Below are positions 22,835 to 36,188 of a stretch of DNA of 64,000 bases, in pieces. Origin of the DNA: Molossus alvarezi (Eukaryota; Chordata; Mammalia; Chiroptera; Molossidae); contig JBAWUJ010000124.1 of NCBI GenBank assembly GCA_037176705.1, positions 62,001 to 126,000 on the forward strand, written 5' to 3'. Under the pieces are notes generated by a model, which ran no database searches, had not been told where the DNA came from, and saw nothing but the letters and a program-made list of their open reading frames with translations. The position numbers and the translations under genes were made by a program. How positions within the stretch are numbered: the stretch's first letter is position 1; every line of letters begins with the position of its first letter.

Positions 22835-25800
22835 AATTGGAAGTTCATAGCACTACCGGCCTACCTCAAGAAACAAGAAAAATCACAAGTAGACTACCTA
22901 ACCTCACAACTTAAAAAACTAGAGAGCAAACAAAAAGAAAACCCCAGAGCAAGTGGAAGGAAGGAAATAGTAAAGATCAGAACAGAAATAAACAACATAG
23001 AGTAAAAAAAAAAAAAATTCAAAGGTCAATAAAACAAAGAGTTGGTTTTTCGAGGAGATCAACAAGTTTGATGGACCCTTAGCTAGACTCACCAAGAAAC
23101 AAAGAGAGAGAGAATCCAAATACCCAAAATCAGAAATGCAAGAGGAAAACTACGGAAATACAAAAGATCGTTAACAGCTACTATGAACACTTATATAGCA
23201 ACAAATTCGACAATATAAGCAAAATGGACAAATTTCTAAAAACACATTGTCCCCCAAAACTGGACCATGAAGAGATGGAGAACTTGAACAGACCAATAAC
23301 AGCCAATAACAAGGAAACTGAAGATGTAATCAAGACTCTCCCAGCAAACAAAAGCCCAGGCCCGAATGGCTTCACGGGGGAGTTTTACCGGACATTCAAA
23401 AGAAAACTTACACCCATTCTCCTCAAACTATTTCAAAAATTCAAGAAGAAGAAAGACTTCCTATCTCGTTTTATGATGCCAGCATAAGTCTAATTCCAAA
23501 ACCAGAGAAAGACATGACAAAGAAAGAAAACTACTGGCCAATAACCCTGATGAACATAGACACCAAAATCCTGAACAAAATACTAGCAAATTGGATCCAG
23601 CAATACATCAAAAACAGTATTCACCATGACCAAGTGGGATTCATCCCAGGGATGCAAGGCTGGTACAATATTCACCAATCAAAAAACGTGATACACCACA
23701 TAAATAAAATGAAGAAGAAAAACCACACGATCATATCAATAGACGCCGAAAACGCCTTCGACAAAATCCAGCATCCATTTCTGATAAAAACGCACAGCAG
23801 TGTTGGAATAGAGGGATCATATCTCGACCTAATAATGGCCATATGTGAAAGACCTACAGCCAACATCCTACTCAATGGGCAAAAATTAAAAGCATTTCCC
23901 GTGAGAACAGGAACAAGACAGGATGCCCACTTTTGCCACTCTTATTCAAGTAGCGCTGGGAATTTTAGCCACAGACATCTGACAAGTAGAAAAAATACAA
24001 GCCATCCAAATGGAAAGGAGCATGTGAAACTGTCCTTAGTTGCAGATGACGTAATAGTGTACACAGAGAACTCATACAACCTAACAAAAAGAAACCCGAA
24101 AGACCAATCAGAAATAACATATGTACCCCTATGTTCATAGCAGCACTGTCTACAATAGCTTACGATCTGGAAACAACCCAAGTGTCCATCAGTAGATGAG
24201 TGGATTGAAAAGCTGTGGCATACGTCCACAATGGAATACTATGCAGCTCTAGGAAAGAAAGATCTCTCATCCTTTGAGATGGCATGGAAGGACCTGCAGA
24301 GTGTTATGCTAAGCAAAACAAGCCAAGCAGAGAGACAATTATCACGTGATCTCACTTATGTGTGCAATATAATGAACTAAACAAACTGCTGAACAAAATT
24401 AACCCAGAGACAAAGAGGTGGGGTACGGACTGAAAAACCTCAGACGAAGGCGGTTTTGGGGGAAGAGATGAACCACAGATTTCACATGCACGTATGCATG
24501 ACCAATGAACATAGAGATAACATAGCTGGGGAAAAGGTGGGGGCGAGGGAGTGGAGGAAGGTGTCAATGGACAAAAAATGAGAAACATCTGTAACAAAAA
24601 GAAATTAATATATAGAACAACAACAAAAAAAAACAAATTGTGACTGCCATTTGCCCACTGTTCCCACTTCTAGGGATATATTATTCTAAGAATGTGGAAA
24701 CATCCATGAGAAGGACTGTATGCACCCCTATGTACATAGCAGTGATATGTACAATAGCTTGGATCTGGAAACAGCCCTAGTGTCCATCAGTAAATGAGTG
24801 AATAAAAAAGCTCTGGTGCATTTGCGCAATTAAATACCATGCAGCCCTACCAAGGAAGGGTCTCTCATCCCACTTTGAGACAGAATGAAGGGACCTGGAG
24901 AGTATTATGCTAAGCAGAATAAGCCAGTCAGAGAAAGAAACATATCCCATGAACTCACTTCCAGGTGTCATCTAATAAATAACATAAAATGATGAACAAA
25001 ATAGTTGCAGAGTCATGGAAGCTTGGAATAGACTAAGAATGAATCTCACAGCGAAGGAGGTAGGGGGAAAGACATTACCAAGCACTCTTATACATACGTG
25101 GAGAACCCGTGGACAGAAGCAATAGTGTGGTGAAGGGCGGAGGGGTGGGAGGTGGGAGCAGGGGAGAGGGAGATAAACGGGAAACAGTGGGACCACCTGT
25201 AATGTCGTGAACAATAAAGATATGAAATTTTATAAATAATGCAATTTATGGAATAAATAAATAATAAAAAAGAAGTTTAGGAAAATGCAAAAATACTCGA
25301 GTGAATGTGAAGTGCAATGACGCAAAAGTCTCTTTTCTGGTATTTCTAATATTTTGCGGACAGTGACACTGTATGGGGTCTGAAAGGGTCTGTGAGTGAG
25401 AGTGGGTGGCAGGGAAGTGATGGGGACCCAGATTCCTTTGGGAATTAGACTCTAGAAGGGATCTCAGGGGAGAAGCAGGGCAGCATCTGGAACCCGTGTC
25501 CCCTTTGACAGCATGGAGTCCTGGAGTTGAGTCAACTCGTCACCTATACTCACCCTGTGGTGGCCGTCCTGCAGTGTCGCAGGTGTGATGGACACCTGTG
25601 CCACCTGCGGAGGGGTGGAGTTGAGGACCCCATCTGACAGCTCCTGTCCTTTCTCCTGTGCGGAGCTCTGTAAAGACAGTTCCCAGTCACCAGACAAGCA
25701 GCCTCAGAGCTCAGTTTTCGCTGGTTCTCTGGCCCCGGTGACCCTCCATTCCAGACCCACTCACTCCATGACTCACTTTCAACGTCCACTGGCAAGGAAA

Positions 25801-28128
25801 AGGTGTGATATTCTGAGAACCTAGATTTCCAATGGAAGAGGACAGAGGCCTCTTGGCAAGCCCCTCACCACCTGCCCTGTCCTGACGTATGGACATGACG
25901 GGACCTCTAGGTTATTCTCCACCCGGTAACATGTTCCTGCCCCTGGGGATCCTCCCTTCATGTCCCTCTTCTCCCACATGAAGAGGAGGGAGTGTGGGCT
26001 GCACAGGGATGGCTCTCAGAGCTGCCCTGGCCTCGAGTGGTCCGACCCAAGCTGCCCTGTGTTACCTCAGGCGATCTTCTCCTAAACGGGTAAAGACGTC
26101 GGAGATGAGGGTTGAACCAACGTCCGGAAAAACTCTCACTGCGGGCTCTCTGGAAACAGAAGCCCCGATGAGTGGGAACACAGCAGGAGGACATCTTGCA
26201 CTCTCAAGTGTCTCTTACCAAATGAGCTGGTGGTTGGGCAGTTGGTAGGAGTTGGGTGCCGGGTTACGAGGGTTCTAAGTTCTTTTGAGGTGTGACCTCA
26301 TTGCCTGATGGCCTTTCCTGTGCGCCCTCATCTAATAGCTGCTATACAGACTGTCCTGTGGCCCACTGAATGATCTCCACCTTTCTCCATGGAAGACCAT
26401 CGTTGTGCACAGTGACACCAACACACCTTTTTACACAGCCCCCTTGAAGGTCTGAGTGCAACCAGGTCCTTGATCTGGGGAGACAGACCTGCGTTCAGAC
26501 CCAACCCCTATTCTCACCTCTTCTTGATCCTGGATAAGTCACTGTGCCTTTCAGGGCCTGTCTGTCTCCTGCCTGCACAATAAATTGTGCTAGCAGGTGC
26601 TTCTTGGGGATGTTCAGGGTCATGTGAGGTAACAGCTACAAAGTTGGAGGAGGGCTGTCCTATGAAGGTGGTGTGTCCAACCCTTTTTTATGCCTGTTGT
26701 CACCTCCCCTGTGTCCGCTTTTGTCCCAATCCCACCTGTACTCTTCACATCCAGAATGTGTGAGCATGGGTGTGTGTTCACGCATGTGCGGGAGCACATC
26801 CCAGTGCTCTCATTCTGGATCCCAGAACATAATGACTCCCCCATATTCAGGAATATGCAGGAGCTTCCCCATAGATCAGGATCTCCAATTTCCAATCCAA
26901 CTCTGTGTGAAAGGCTGGAGTCTTGGACTGGAAGGTCTGACCATTACTGAACCCTGGATTCTGAATGTCATGTACTTTGGTCAATTTCTAGAATATTTTT
27001 TTTTCAAATTGATAGGTCTCTGGTCCTCCCTGCCCTGACCCTTCCCAGGGATCCCTGTATACCTCTCTGTCTCTTCATGGAAAAGCTCCTGTCCCCCTGC
27101 CCTGCTGTCTTTACGAAAGGTTCCCTGTAGCCCTTTGCTCTGCCATCCCATGGAGGGCCCCGATCTCCCCTGCTCTGACCCCTCTGTCTCGTCCCTCATG
27201 GATGGTCCTGTCCATGCCCTGCCCCTCAGTCACAGGCACCCAAAGGGTGTGCTCCAGTACCTGGTGTTCCCTCCTGCCTGCAGCGGCCATGTTTCCGCTC
27301 TGTACCTGGAGCACAGCTCACCCTCTTCATCTGTCTAAACCCCCCAGTGCACTTAGGAAACATCTTGAATATCATTTCAAATGTGAAATCACCCGTGGTC
27401 TCCAGAGAGAAATGTGGGGGTGTGGTGGAGGGTAGATCTGTGATAAATGTTCATAGAAAAAGACTTGACTGGGGTCTTGAACACTCAATATACAGATGAT
27501 GTATACCTAAAACCTATGTTGTTTTATTAGCCGACGTCACCCCAATACAGTCAATTAAAAATTAATAAAAGGTGGGGGAACTTTGAGGGTGATTAGATCA
27601 TCAGAGTGGATAGGTTTAATACAATATGAAGAGACCCCATACGAGACTTATCGGCGGGATTATTCTGTAACTTGTATTAATGTCTAACTACTATGCGGTA
27701 CATCTGAAACCAATGTTAAATAGCAACGCTAATTGAAAAAAATTAGTATTATTAAATCTTTCAAAAATAGACATCTAAATATAAATCACAGTGATCTCTA
27801 AAAAAAAATACATCAGATCATGACACTCTCAGGTGTAAAAGCCACAGTGGCCCCAGAAGGGTCAGCTGTCCAGCCAGATCCATGGCCGCAATGGTGACCC
27901 TGATGGGAGAGCCATGCCCTGTCTTCCCCATCCAGCTGCCTCTGCCGCTGTTCTGGTGGCAGTGGGCATGGTGCCCACAAATCTGTGCTCCCTTCACAGT
28001 GTGCTAGGTGGCACATTGGCTGCTTAGTTCTAGTGGAAGCAGGCACAGAAACAAAAATGATGTTTAACTTTTAATGGTTCTAATAGCATTTTCAATGCAC
28101 CCAAGGGAACTTTACCCACCCTCTGACA
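22835..28128 (+). repeat. Array unit D (5,294 bp)
   Basis: Full unit, one base longer than B and C. It has 14 A residues in the A-run near 23,003-23,016, where the others have 13. Otherwise it looks identical to B and C by eye. Confidence 0.95.
22837..25277 (+). mobile_element. L1 pieces of unit D
   Basis: Same L1 composite, with ORF2 frames at 23,224-23,487 and 23,514-24,140. The only visible change is one extra A in the A-run at 23,003-23,016. Confidence 0.9.
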
Positions 28129-31100
28129 AATTGGAAGTTCATAGCACTACCGGCCTACCTCAAGAAACAAGAAAAATCACAAGTAGACTACCTAACCTCA
28201 CAACTTAAAAAACTAGAGAGCAAACAAAAAGAAAACCCCAGAGCAAGTGGAAGGAAGGAAATAGTAAAGATCAGAACAGAAATAAACAACATAGAGTAAA
28301 AAAAAAAAAATTCAAAGGTCAATAAAACAAAGAGTTGGTTTTTCGAGGAGATCAACAAGTTTGATGGACCCTTAGCTAGACTCACCAAGAAACAAAGAGA
28401 GAGAGAATCCAAATACCCAAAATCAGAAATGCAAGAGGAAAACTACGGAAATACAAAAGATCGTTAACAGCTACTATGAACACTTATATAGCAACAAATT
28501 CGACAATATAAGCAAAATGGACAAATTTCTAAAAACACATTGTCCCCCAAAACTGGACCATGAAGAGATGGAGAACTTGAACAGACCAATAACAGCCAAT
28601 AACAAGGAAACTGAAGATGTAATCAAGACTCTCCCAGCAAACAAAAGCCCAGGCCCGAATGGCTTCACGGGGGAGTTTTACCGGACATTCAAAAGAAAAC
28701 TTACACCCATTCTCCTCAAACTATTTCAAAAATTCAAGAAGAAGAAAGACTTCCTATCTCGTTTTATGATGCCAGCATAAGTCTAATTCCAAAACCAGAG
28801 AAAGACATGACAAAGAAAGAAAACTACTGGCCAATAACCCTGATGAACATAGACACCAAAATCCTGAACAAAATACTAGCAAATTGGATCCAGCAATACA
28901 TCAAAAACAGTATTCACCATGACCAAGTGGGATTCATCCCAGGGATGCAAGGCTGGTACAATATTCACCAATCAAAAAACGTGATACACCACATAAATAA
29001 AATGAAGAAGAAAAACCACACGATCATATCAATAGACGCCGAAAACGCCTTCGACAAAATCCAGCATCCATTTCTGATAAAAACGCACAGCAGTGTTGGA
29101 ATAGAGGGATCATATCTCGACCTAATAATGGCCATATGTGAAAGACCTACAGCCAACATCCTACTCAATGGGCAAAAATTAAAAGCATTTCCCGTGAGAA
29201 CAGGAACAAGACAGGATGCCCACTTTTGCCACTCTTATTCAAGTAGCGCTGGGAATTTTAGCCACAGACATCTGACAAGTAGAAAAAATACAAGCCATCC
29301 AAATGGAAAGGAGCATGTGAAACTGTCCTTAGTTGCAGATGACGTAATAGTGTACACAGAGAACTCATACAACCTAACAAAAAGAAACCCGAAAGACCAA
29401 TCAGAAATAACATATGTACCCCTATGTTCATAGCAGCACTGTCTACAATAGCTTACGATCTGGAAACAACCCAAGTGTCCATCAGTAGATGAGTGGATTG
29501 AAAAGCTGTGGCATACGTCCACAATGGAATACTATGCAGCTCTAGGAAAGAAAGATCTCTCATCCTTTGAGATGGCATGGAAGGACCTGCAGAGTGTTAT
29601 GCTAAGCAAAACAAGCCAAGCAGAGAGACAATTATCACGTGATCTCACTTATGTGTGCAATATAATGAACTAAACAAACTGCTGAACAAAATTAACCCAG
29701 AGACAAAGAGGTGGGGTACGGACTGAAAAACCTCAGACGAAGGCGGTTTTGGGGGAAGAGATGAACCACAGATTTCACATGCACGTATGCATGACCAATG
29801 AACATAGAGATAACATAGCTGGGGAAAAGGTGGGGGCGAGGGAGTGGAGGAAGGTGTCAATGGACAAAAAATGAGAAACATCTGTAACAAAAAGAAATTA
29901 ATATATAGAACAACAACAAAAAAAAACAAATTGTGACTGCCATTTGCCCACTGTTCCCACTTCTAGGGATATATTATTCTAAGAATGTGGAAACATCCAT
30001 GAGAAGGACTGTATGCACCCCTATGTACATAGCAGTGATATGTACAATAGCTTGGATCTGGAAACAGCCCTAGTGTCCATCAGTAAATGAGTGAATAAAA
30101 AAGCTCTGGTGCATTTGCGCAATTAAATACCATGCAGCCCTACCAAGGAAGGGTCTCTCATCCCACTTTGAGACAGAATGAAGGGACCTGGAGAGTATTA
30201 TGCTAAGCAGAATAAGCCAGTCAGAGAAAGAAACATATCCCATGAACTCACTTCCAGGTGTCATCTAATAAATAACATAAAATGATGAACAAAATAGTTG
30301 CAGAGTCATGGAAGCTTGGAATAGACTAAGAATGAATCTCACAGCGAAGGAGGTAGGGGGAAAGACATTACCAAGCACTCTTATACATACGTGGAGAACC
30401 CGTGGACAGAAGCAATAGTGTGGTGAAGGGCGGAGGGGTGGGAGGTGGGAGCAGGGGAGAGGGAGATAAACGGGAAACAGTGGGACCACCTGTAATGTCG
30501 TGAACAATAAAGATATGAAATTTTATAAATAATGCAATTTATGGAATAAATAAATAATAAAAAAGAAGTTTAGGAAAATGCAAAAATACTCGAGTGAATG
30601 TGAAGTGCAATGACGCAAAAGTCTCTTTTCTGGTATTTCTAATATTTTGCGGACAGTGACACTGTATGGGGTCTGAAAGGGTCTGTGAGTGAGAGTGGGT
30701 GGCAGGGAAGTGATGGGGACCCAGATTCCTTTGGGAATTAGACTCTAGAAGGGATCTCAGGGGAGAAGCAGGGCAGCATCTGGAACCCGTGTCCCCTTTG
30801 ACAGCATGGAGTCCTGGAGTTGAGTCAACTCGTCACCTATACTCACCCTGTGGTGGCCGTCCTGCAGTGTCGCAGGTGTGATGGACACCTGTGCCACCTG
30901 CGGAGGGGTGGAGTTGAGGACCCCATCTGACAGCTCCTGTCCTTTCTCCTGTGCGGAGCTCTGTAAAGACAGTTCCCAGTCACCAGACAAGCAGCCTCAG
31001 AGCTCAGTTTTCGCTGGTTCTCTGGCCCCGGTGACCCTCCATTCCAGACCCACTCACTCCATGACTCACTTTCAACGTCCACTGGCAAGGAAAAGGTGTG

Positions 31101-33422
31101 ATATTCTGAGAACCTAGATTTCCAATGGAAGAGGACAGAGGCCTCTTGGCAAGCCCCTCACCACCTGCCCTGTCCTGACGTATGGACATGACGGGACCTC
31201 TAGGTTATTCTCCACCCGGTAACATGTTCCTGCCCCTGGGGATCCTCCCTTCATGTCCCTCTTCTCCCACATGAAGAGGAGGGAGTGTGGGCTGCACAGG
31301 GATGGCTCTCAGAGCTGCCCTGGCCTCGAGTGGTCCGACCCAAGCTGCCCTGTGTTACCTCAGGCGATCTTCTCCTAAACGGGTAAAGACGTCGGAGATG
31401 AGGGTTGAACCAACGTCCGGAAAAACTCTCACTGCGGGCTCTCTGGAAACAGAAGCCCCGATGAGTGGGAACACAGCAGGAGGACATCTTGCACTCTCAA
31501 GTGTCTCTTACCAAATGAGCTGGTGGTTGGGCAGTTGGTAGGAGTTGGGTGCCGGGTTACGAGGGTTCTAAGTTCTTTTGAGGTGTGACCTCATTGCCTG
31601 ATGGCCTTTCCTGTGCGCCCTCATCTAATAGCTGCTATACAGACTGTCCTGTGGCCCACTGAATGATCTCCACCTTTCTCCATGGAAGACCATCGTTGTG
31701 CACAGTGACACCAACACACCTTTTTACACAGCCCCCTTGAAGGTCTGAGTGCAACCAGGTCCTTGATCTGGGGAGACAGACCTGCGTTCAGACCCAACCC
31801 CTATTCTCACCTCTTCTTGATCCTGGATAAGTCACTGTGCCTTTCAGGGCCTGTCTGTCTCCTGCCTGCACAATAAATTGTGCTAGCAGGTGCTTCTTGG
31901 GGATGTTCAGGGTCATGTGAGGTAACAGCTACAAAGTTGGAGGAGGGCTGTCCTATGAAGGTGGTGTGTCCAACCCTTTTTTATGCCTGTTGTCACCTCC
32001 CCTGTGTCCGCTTTTGTCCCAATCCCACCTGTACTCTTCACATCCAGAATGTGTGAGCATGGGTGTGTGTTCACGCATGTGCGGGAGCACATCCCAGTGC
32101 TCTCATTCTGGATCCCAGAACATAATGACTCCCCCATATTCAGGAATATGCAGGAGCTTCCCCATAGATCAGGATCTCCAATTTCCAATCCAACTCTGTG
32201 GGAGAGGCTGGAGTCTTGTTCTGGAAGATCTGAACATTACTGAACTCTGGACTCTGAATGTCATGCTTGTTGGTCAATTTCTAGAATATTTTTTCAAATT
32301 GATAATTCCCTGATCCTCGCTCTCCTGTCCCTTCCCTGGTATCCCTGTCACCTCTCTCTCCCGATGGAGAAGCTCTTGTCCCTCTGCTTTGCCCCCTCCA
32401 TCAAAAGGTCCCCTATCCCCCCCTTTTTTCTGCCTTTTCATAGATGTCCTCTGTCTCCCCTGTTGTGACCCATCTTTGGTATGCCCCTGTTCTGTCTTGT
32501 CCCTCCTGGATGGTCCTGTTCCTGCTCTGCCCCTCAATCACAGGCACACGAAGGGTGTGCTCCAGTACCTGGTGTTCTCTCCTGCCTGCAGCTGCCATGT
32601 GTTCGCTCTGTACCTGGAGCACAGCTCACCCTCTTCATCTCTCCAAACCCTCCTGTGATCTGTGGAAACATCTCAAATGTCATTTCAAATGTCAAATCAC
32701 CAGTGGTCTCTAGAGAGAAAGGTGGGGGGCATAGGGCAGGGTAGATTGGAAATAAATGTTGATAGAAAGAGACTTGACTGGGGTTGTGAACACTCAAAAT
32801 ACAGATTATGCACCTGAATCCTATGTTATTTTATTAACCAATGTCACTCCAATACATTCAATTAAAAATAAATAAAAGGTCGGGGATCTTTGAGGGTGAA
32901 TTGGTCATCAGAGTGGATAGGATTAATACAATATTTAGAGACCCCATACTAGACTTATCAAAGGGATTATTCTGTAAGTTGTATTTATTTCTAACTACTG
33001 TGCTGTACATCTGAAACCAGTGTTAATTAGCAATGGTAACTGAAAAAAATTAGTATTATTAAAAACTTTCAAAAATTGACATCTAAATGTAAATAAGAGT
33101 GATCTTTTAAAAAATATAAATCACATCGTGACACTCTCAGGTCTAAAAACCAGAAGGGTCAGCTGTCCAGCCAGAACCATTGCCATGATGGTGACCCTAA
33201 TGCGAGAGCAACACCCTGTCTTCCCCCTCCAGCTGCCTCTGACACTATTCTGGTGGCAGTGGGCATGGTGCCCATTGAACTCTGTTTCCTTTACAGTGTA
33301 CTAGGTGGCACTTTGACTGCTTAGTTCTAGTAGAAGCAGGCACAAAAACAAAAATATTTTTTAACCTTTAATGGTTCTAATAGCATTTTGAATGCACCCA
33401 AGGGAACTTTATCTTCCCTCTG
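28129..33422 (+). repeat. Array unit E (right edge, end diverged)
   Basis: It is collinear and identical with B-D up to 32,200, then abruptly shows several percent substitutions plus small indels to its end (for example 'gggagaggctgg' for 'gtgaaaggctgg' at 32,200). It runs out at 'ccctctg' (33,416-33,422) into single-copy DNA instead of into another L1. That is the ancestral right edge of the duplicated segment. Confidence 0.9.
28131..30570 (+). mobile_element. L1 pieces of unit E
   Basis: Same L1 composite, with ORF2 frames at 28,517-28,780 and 28,807-29,433. It lies wholly inside the homogenised core of the array, so it matches B-D. Confidence 0.9.
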
Positions 33423-33849
33423 CCTTTTCCTGATCCCCAGTCTGGCTCCGCCTGCCTTGATGGCAGAAATCTGAGATGGTGCTGCCCAGTCAGTCAGTGA
33501 ACATGGATCTGGTTTGATGTCTGAAGGGAAATGCAGTTTTCTTAGGAAGTAAGTGGAAGGAGGCATCTGCTACGATCAGCCATGCACAAGGAGACTAAGC
33601 TATTCATGACACTGTCATGGAATCACTGCTGCATGATCCCACCATGCTCTCTCCCCCCACCTACATCCCAGGGGACCCATGAATCACCCAAACCAGAAAG
33701 AAGCTCCGTGGCCTCTGAGATCGCAAAGACCCTCTGCAAAGCCCTTGAGCTCAAATGCCTAATCTCAGACTACAGATCCCAGACCCCTTCAGTCCTAGGA
33801 GGTAGCCTGTTGTGACTTTTTAATTGCACCTTTACAAACAAAGCCAAGT
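33423..33849. other. Single-copy DNA right of the array
   Basis: No repeat family is recognised. A 77-codon plus-strand frame (33,582-33,815) contains ESPKPERSSVASEIAKTLCK, downstream of 'cctacatcccag', which could be a splice acceptor. The matching donor is weak and the protein is unidentified, so no exon is called. Confidence 0.35.
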
Positions 33850-34567
33850 CTTGGTGTTTTGCACAATTTTCAGAGCTGTGTGAGCACCCAGCGGGGGGCA
33901 ACTTCACTGGCGTACCCTGGGACACTTGCTGGATGGCCTCAGACCCAGCACTGACATCAAGTTTGAACCTGTATCAATCTGGTGAACACCACTTGACACT
34001 TGCTGGGGCCTCACTGAAAATCTATCTCATGCAACTGGAGTATCTGCAGAGGTTTTTTCAGTTACTGAGCCTAACAGGCAGCCAGCAGGTGGAGGCAGGT
34101 AAAGACAGACCTCAGGATCCCTTGGGACCTTTGCTGACCTGCCCCCAGGCTAGGGGCTGCTAAAATCCAGCCCTGGTGCACAACTTTGAACTTCCTGTGC
34201 TCACCACACCAGTAGAGGCTTCCACAAACTGTGAATTGTTTTGTAGCTCCAAATAGATTTCCCGGGACCAGTCACAGAAAAAAGTGTCTGACGTTGGATG
34301 GCACCAGAGTCCCATACAAGATGAACCCAGAAAGGTCCACTACAAGACACCTCATAATTAAAATGTCAACGGTTAAAGATAATAAATTTTACAAGCAACA
34401 AAAGAAATCAGTCAGTTACCTACAAGGGAGCTCCCATAACATTGTCAGCTGATTCTCAATGGAAATATTTCAGGTCAGAAGGAATTGGCATAAAATATTC
34501 AAAGTGAAGAAAAGCAAAAACCTACAACCAAGATTACCCATTTAAAATTGAAGGAGAAGAGGATGTA
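33850..34567 (+). mobile_element. L1-like fragment with ORF1 C-terminus
   Basis: 34,310-34,560 carries the end of an L1 ORF1: 'TRHLIIKMSTVKDNKF' followed by the 'vsylqgss' and 'adfs' region, and decayed 'ARRewh...LQPRLpf' motifs. The preceding 450 bp (33,850-34,300) has no clear assignment and may be the 5' part of the same or a HAL1-like element. Confidence 0.55.
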
Positions 34568-35537
34568 AAAATGGAGGCAGAGTGAATGGAAGCTACACAG
34601 ATGATCTCCCAGGACCAAATGGGGATTACAACTAAAATAAAGACAAATCCACAGAAAAAAGCAACAGAAAAGCACCAGGACAGGACCATATAACCAGGGA
34701 CACTGGAGATTCCAAAACGGCGGCAGAGTGGATGGAAGACACAGACCATCTCCCAGGACCAAACTGAAATTACAACAAAAATAAAGACATCATCAGAAAA
34801 AAGCAATAGAAAAGCAGCTTGGAGGACCACATAACCAGGAACACTAATTCAATCCTGGTAAACTTGCAGAGACACAAGAGGAAGGCTGGGAGCCCACAAT
34901 CCACAGTGGCCTTAGCTGGGTGCAGTGGCCTTAGATGTGAGCAGCGCCCTCAGGTTAAACTCCCAAGTGGTTCCAAAGTGCAGAGCTGGGGCAGAGGCTA
35001 AAGTAGCCACAGCCACTTACCTTGGGCTCTGGCAGAAAGAGGGCAGACTGGACCAGAACTGTGTGGGGATACTCAGGATTTGGAGGGTGCTCAGAGCTTT
35101 TGCTGATTTACAGCCATGCAGGATGGTGGTCATCTTACTCCTTCCCAGGGCTCTGGGGAAAGGCAGCAGCCCCTCTCTCAGAGATTCAACCCCACTCAGT
35201 GGCCACTGAAATGCAAGTTGAGGCCCATTAACAACCACCATCTGCCCCACCCTTGGGAAATCCCCTTATGCTGAACACCTGAGGGAGTTTGTCATTCAAT
35301 GGAGAAGTCAACGATCTTCAGGTAACTGCTACTGATAGCCTTCAAGCAAAAAAGCTAGAGGATAGCTGTACCATTCCTGGGCTAGCATCTCTAACCAGAA
35401 AACTAAGACTTGAAAGTGGTGTTTAACGTGGTCCTCCCTAGCTCATCCAAACGAGAAGAGAGGGAGCCACAAACAGCAGAACACCAACACCCACAGGGAA
35501 AATTTGGCAGACTCCAAAGCCCACTGTAATAGCCAAA
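34568..35537 (+). mobile_element. L1 5' UTR with two tandem monomers
   Basis: Two related blocks, 34,569-34,706 and about 34,717-34,850, both contain 'ggcagagtg' followed by 'gatggaag', 'atctcccaggaccaaa' and 'aaaaaagcaa'. They look like repeated promoter monomers. 'aaaacggcggcag' (34,715-34,727) resembles the YY1-type start motif of L1 promoters. The following GC-richer leader (34,880-35,500) is shared with the nearly complete L1 at 45,700-46,420. Confidence 0.7.
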
Positions 35538-36060
35538 ATGATGAAACACAGAAACAAAAGCCAAATCAAAGGGAAAGAGACCTCTACCGAAGATGAGATA
35601 AATGAGATGCAGTTAAGCAAGTTAACAAAATTGGAATTCAGAGCCATGATCTTGAGGGAGTTCAACAGCATGTGTAAGGACATGAGTACCATGAGTAAAG
35701 ACATAGAAATGTTGAAAATCAATCAGTTGGAACTTTAAAATGATCAAAAAGAAATAAAGGATGACATATCAGAAATTAAGAACACATTGATAGTTTTAAA
35801 CAGCAGAGTAGAAGAAGCAGAGGACCGGATCAGTGAATTAGAAGACAGGGTAGAAAAAGATCAACCAATCAGAAAACCAAAAAAAAAAAAAAAAAAACCA
35901 CAAAAAAAAAAAAAAACAATTAAAAATAAAAAGACAGCTTAAGAGATCTGTGGGACAACTGGAAACGAAATAATATTCACATCATAAGAGTCCCCGAAGA
36001 AGTACAAAATGAGCAAGGGTTAGAGAATATATTTGAAGAAATAGTGACAGAGAACTTCCA
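35538..36060 (+). pseudogene. L1 ORF1 remnant
   Basis: Plus-strand ORF1 start region coding for an A-rich coiled coil: 'MMKHRNKSQIKGKETSTED', then 'EINEMQLSKLTKLEFRAM' and leucine-heptad-like sequence. It stops at 35,738 and continues in other frames (rvEEAEDRISELED-like near 35,810-35,850). A long A-run (35,879-35,930) adds decay. The homologous ORF1 begins at 46,424. It ends abruptly near 36,060, before the RNA-binding C-terminal part. Confidence 0.75.
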
Positions 36061-36069
36061 ACAAAACAG

Positions 36070-36188
36070 ACTTTATTTTATTTTTGTTGTTGTTGTTCTT
36101 GGTATGTGCCTCTAGCAGTAACCAAACCTGGGACTCTCTGGCCTGCTGGCTTATGCTCAACCACTGAGCCAAAGTGGCCAGGGCATGG
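36070..36188 (-). mobile_element. Short VES-type SINE (minus) in the L1
   Basis: The minus strand starts 'gccctggccactttggctca', the bat SINE head, with an A-box-like 'ttggctcagtgg' and B-box-like 'cccaggtttggttac'. The TC-rich right half is missing. Flanks 'caaaacagactttat' and 'caaaacagattttaa' (36,062 and 36,189) form a near-perfect target-site duplication, so this is a genuine short insertion into the L1. Confidence 0.75.

Noticed and set aside
7391..33422. CRISPR-like or satellite array with short repeats and spacers
   Set aside because: The period is 5.3 kb, units are complete copies without variable spacers, and the genome is mammalian.
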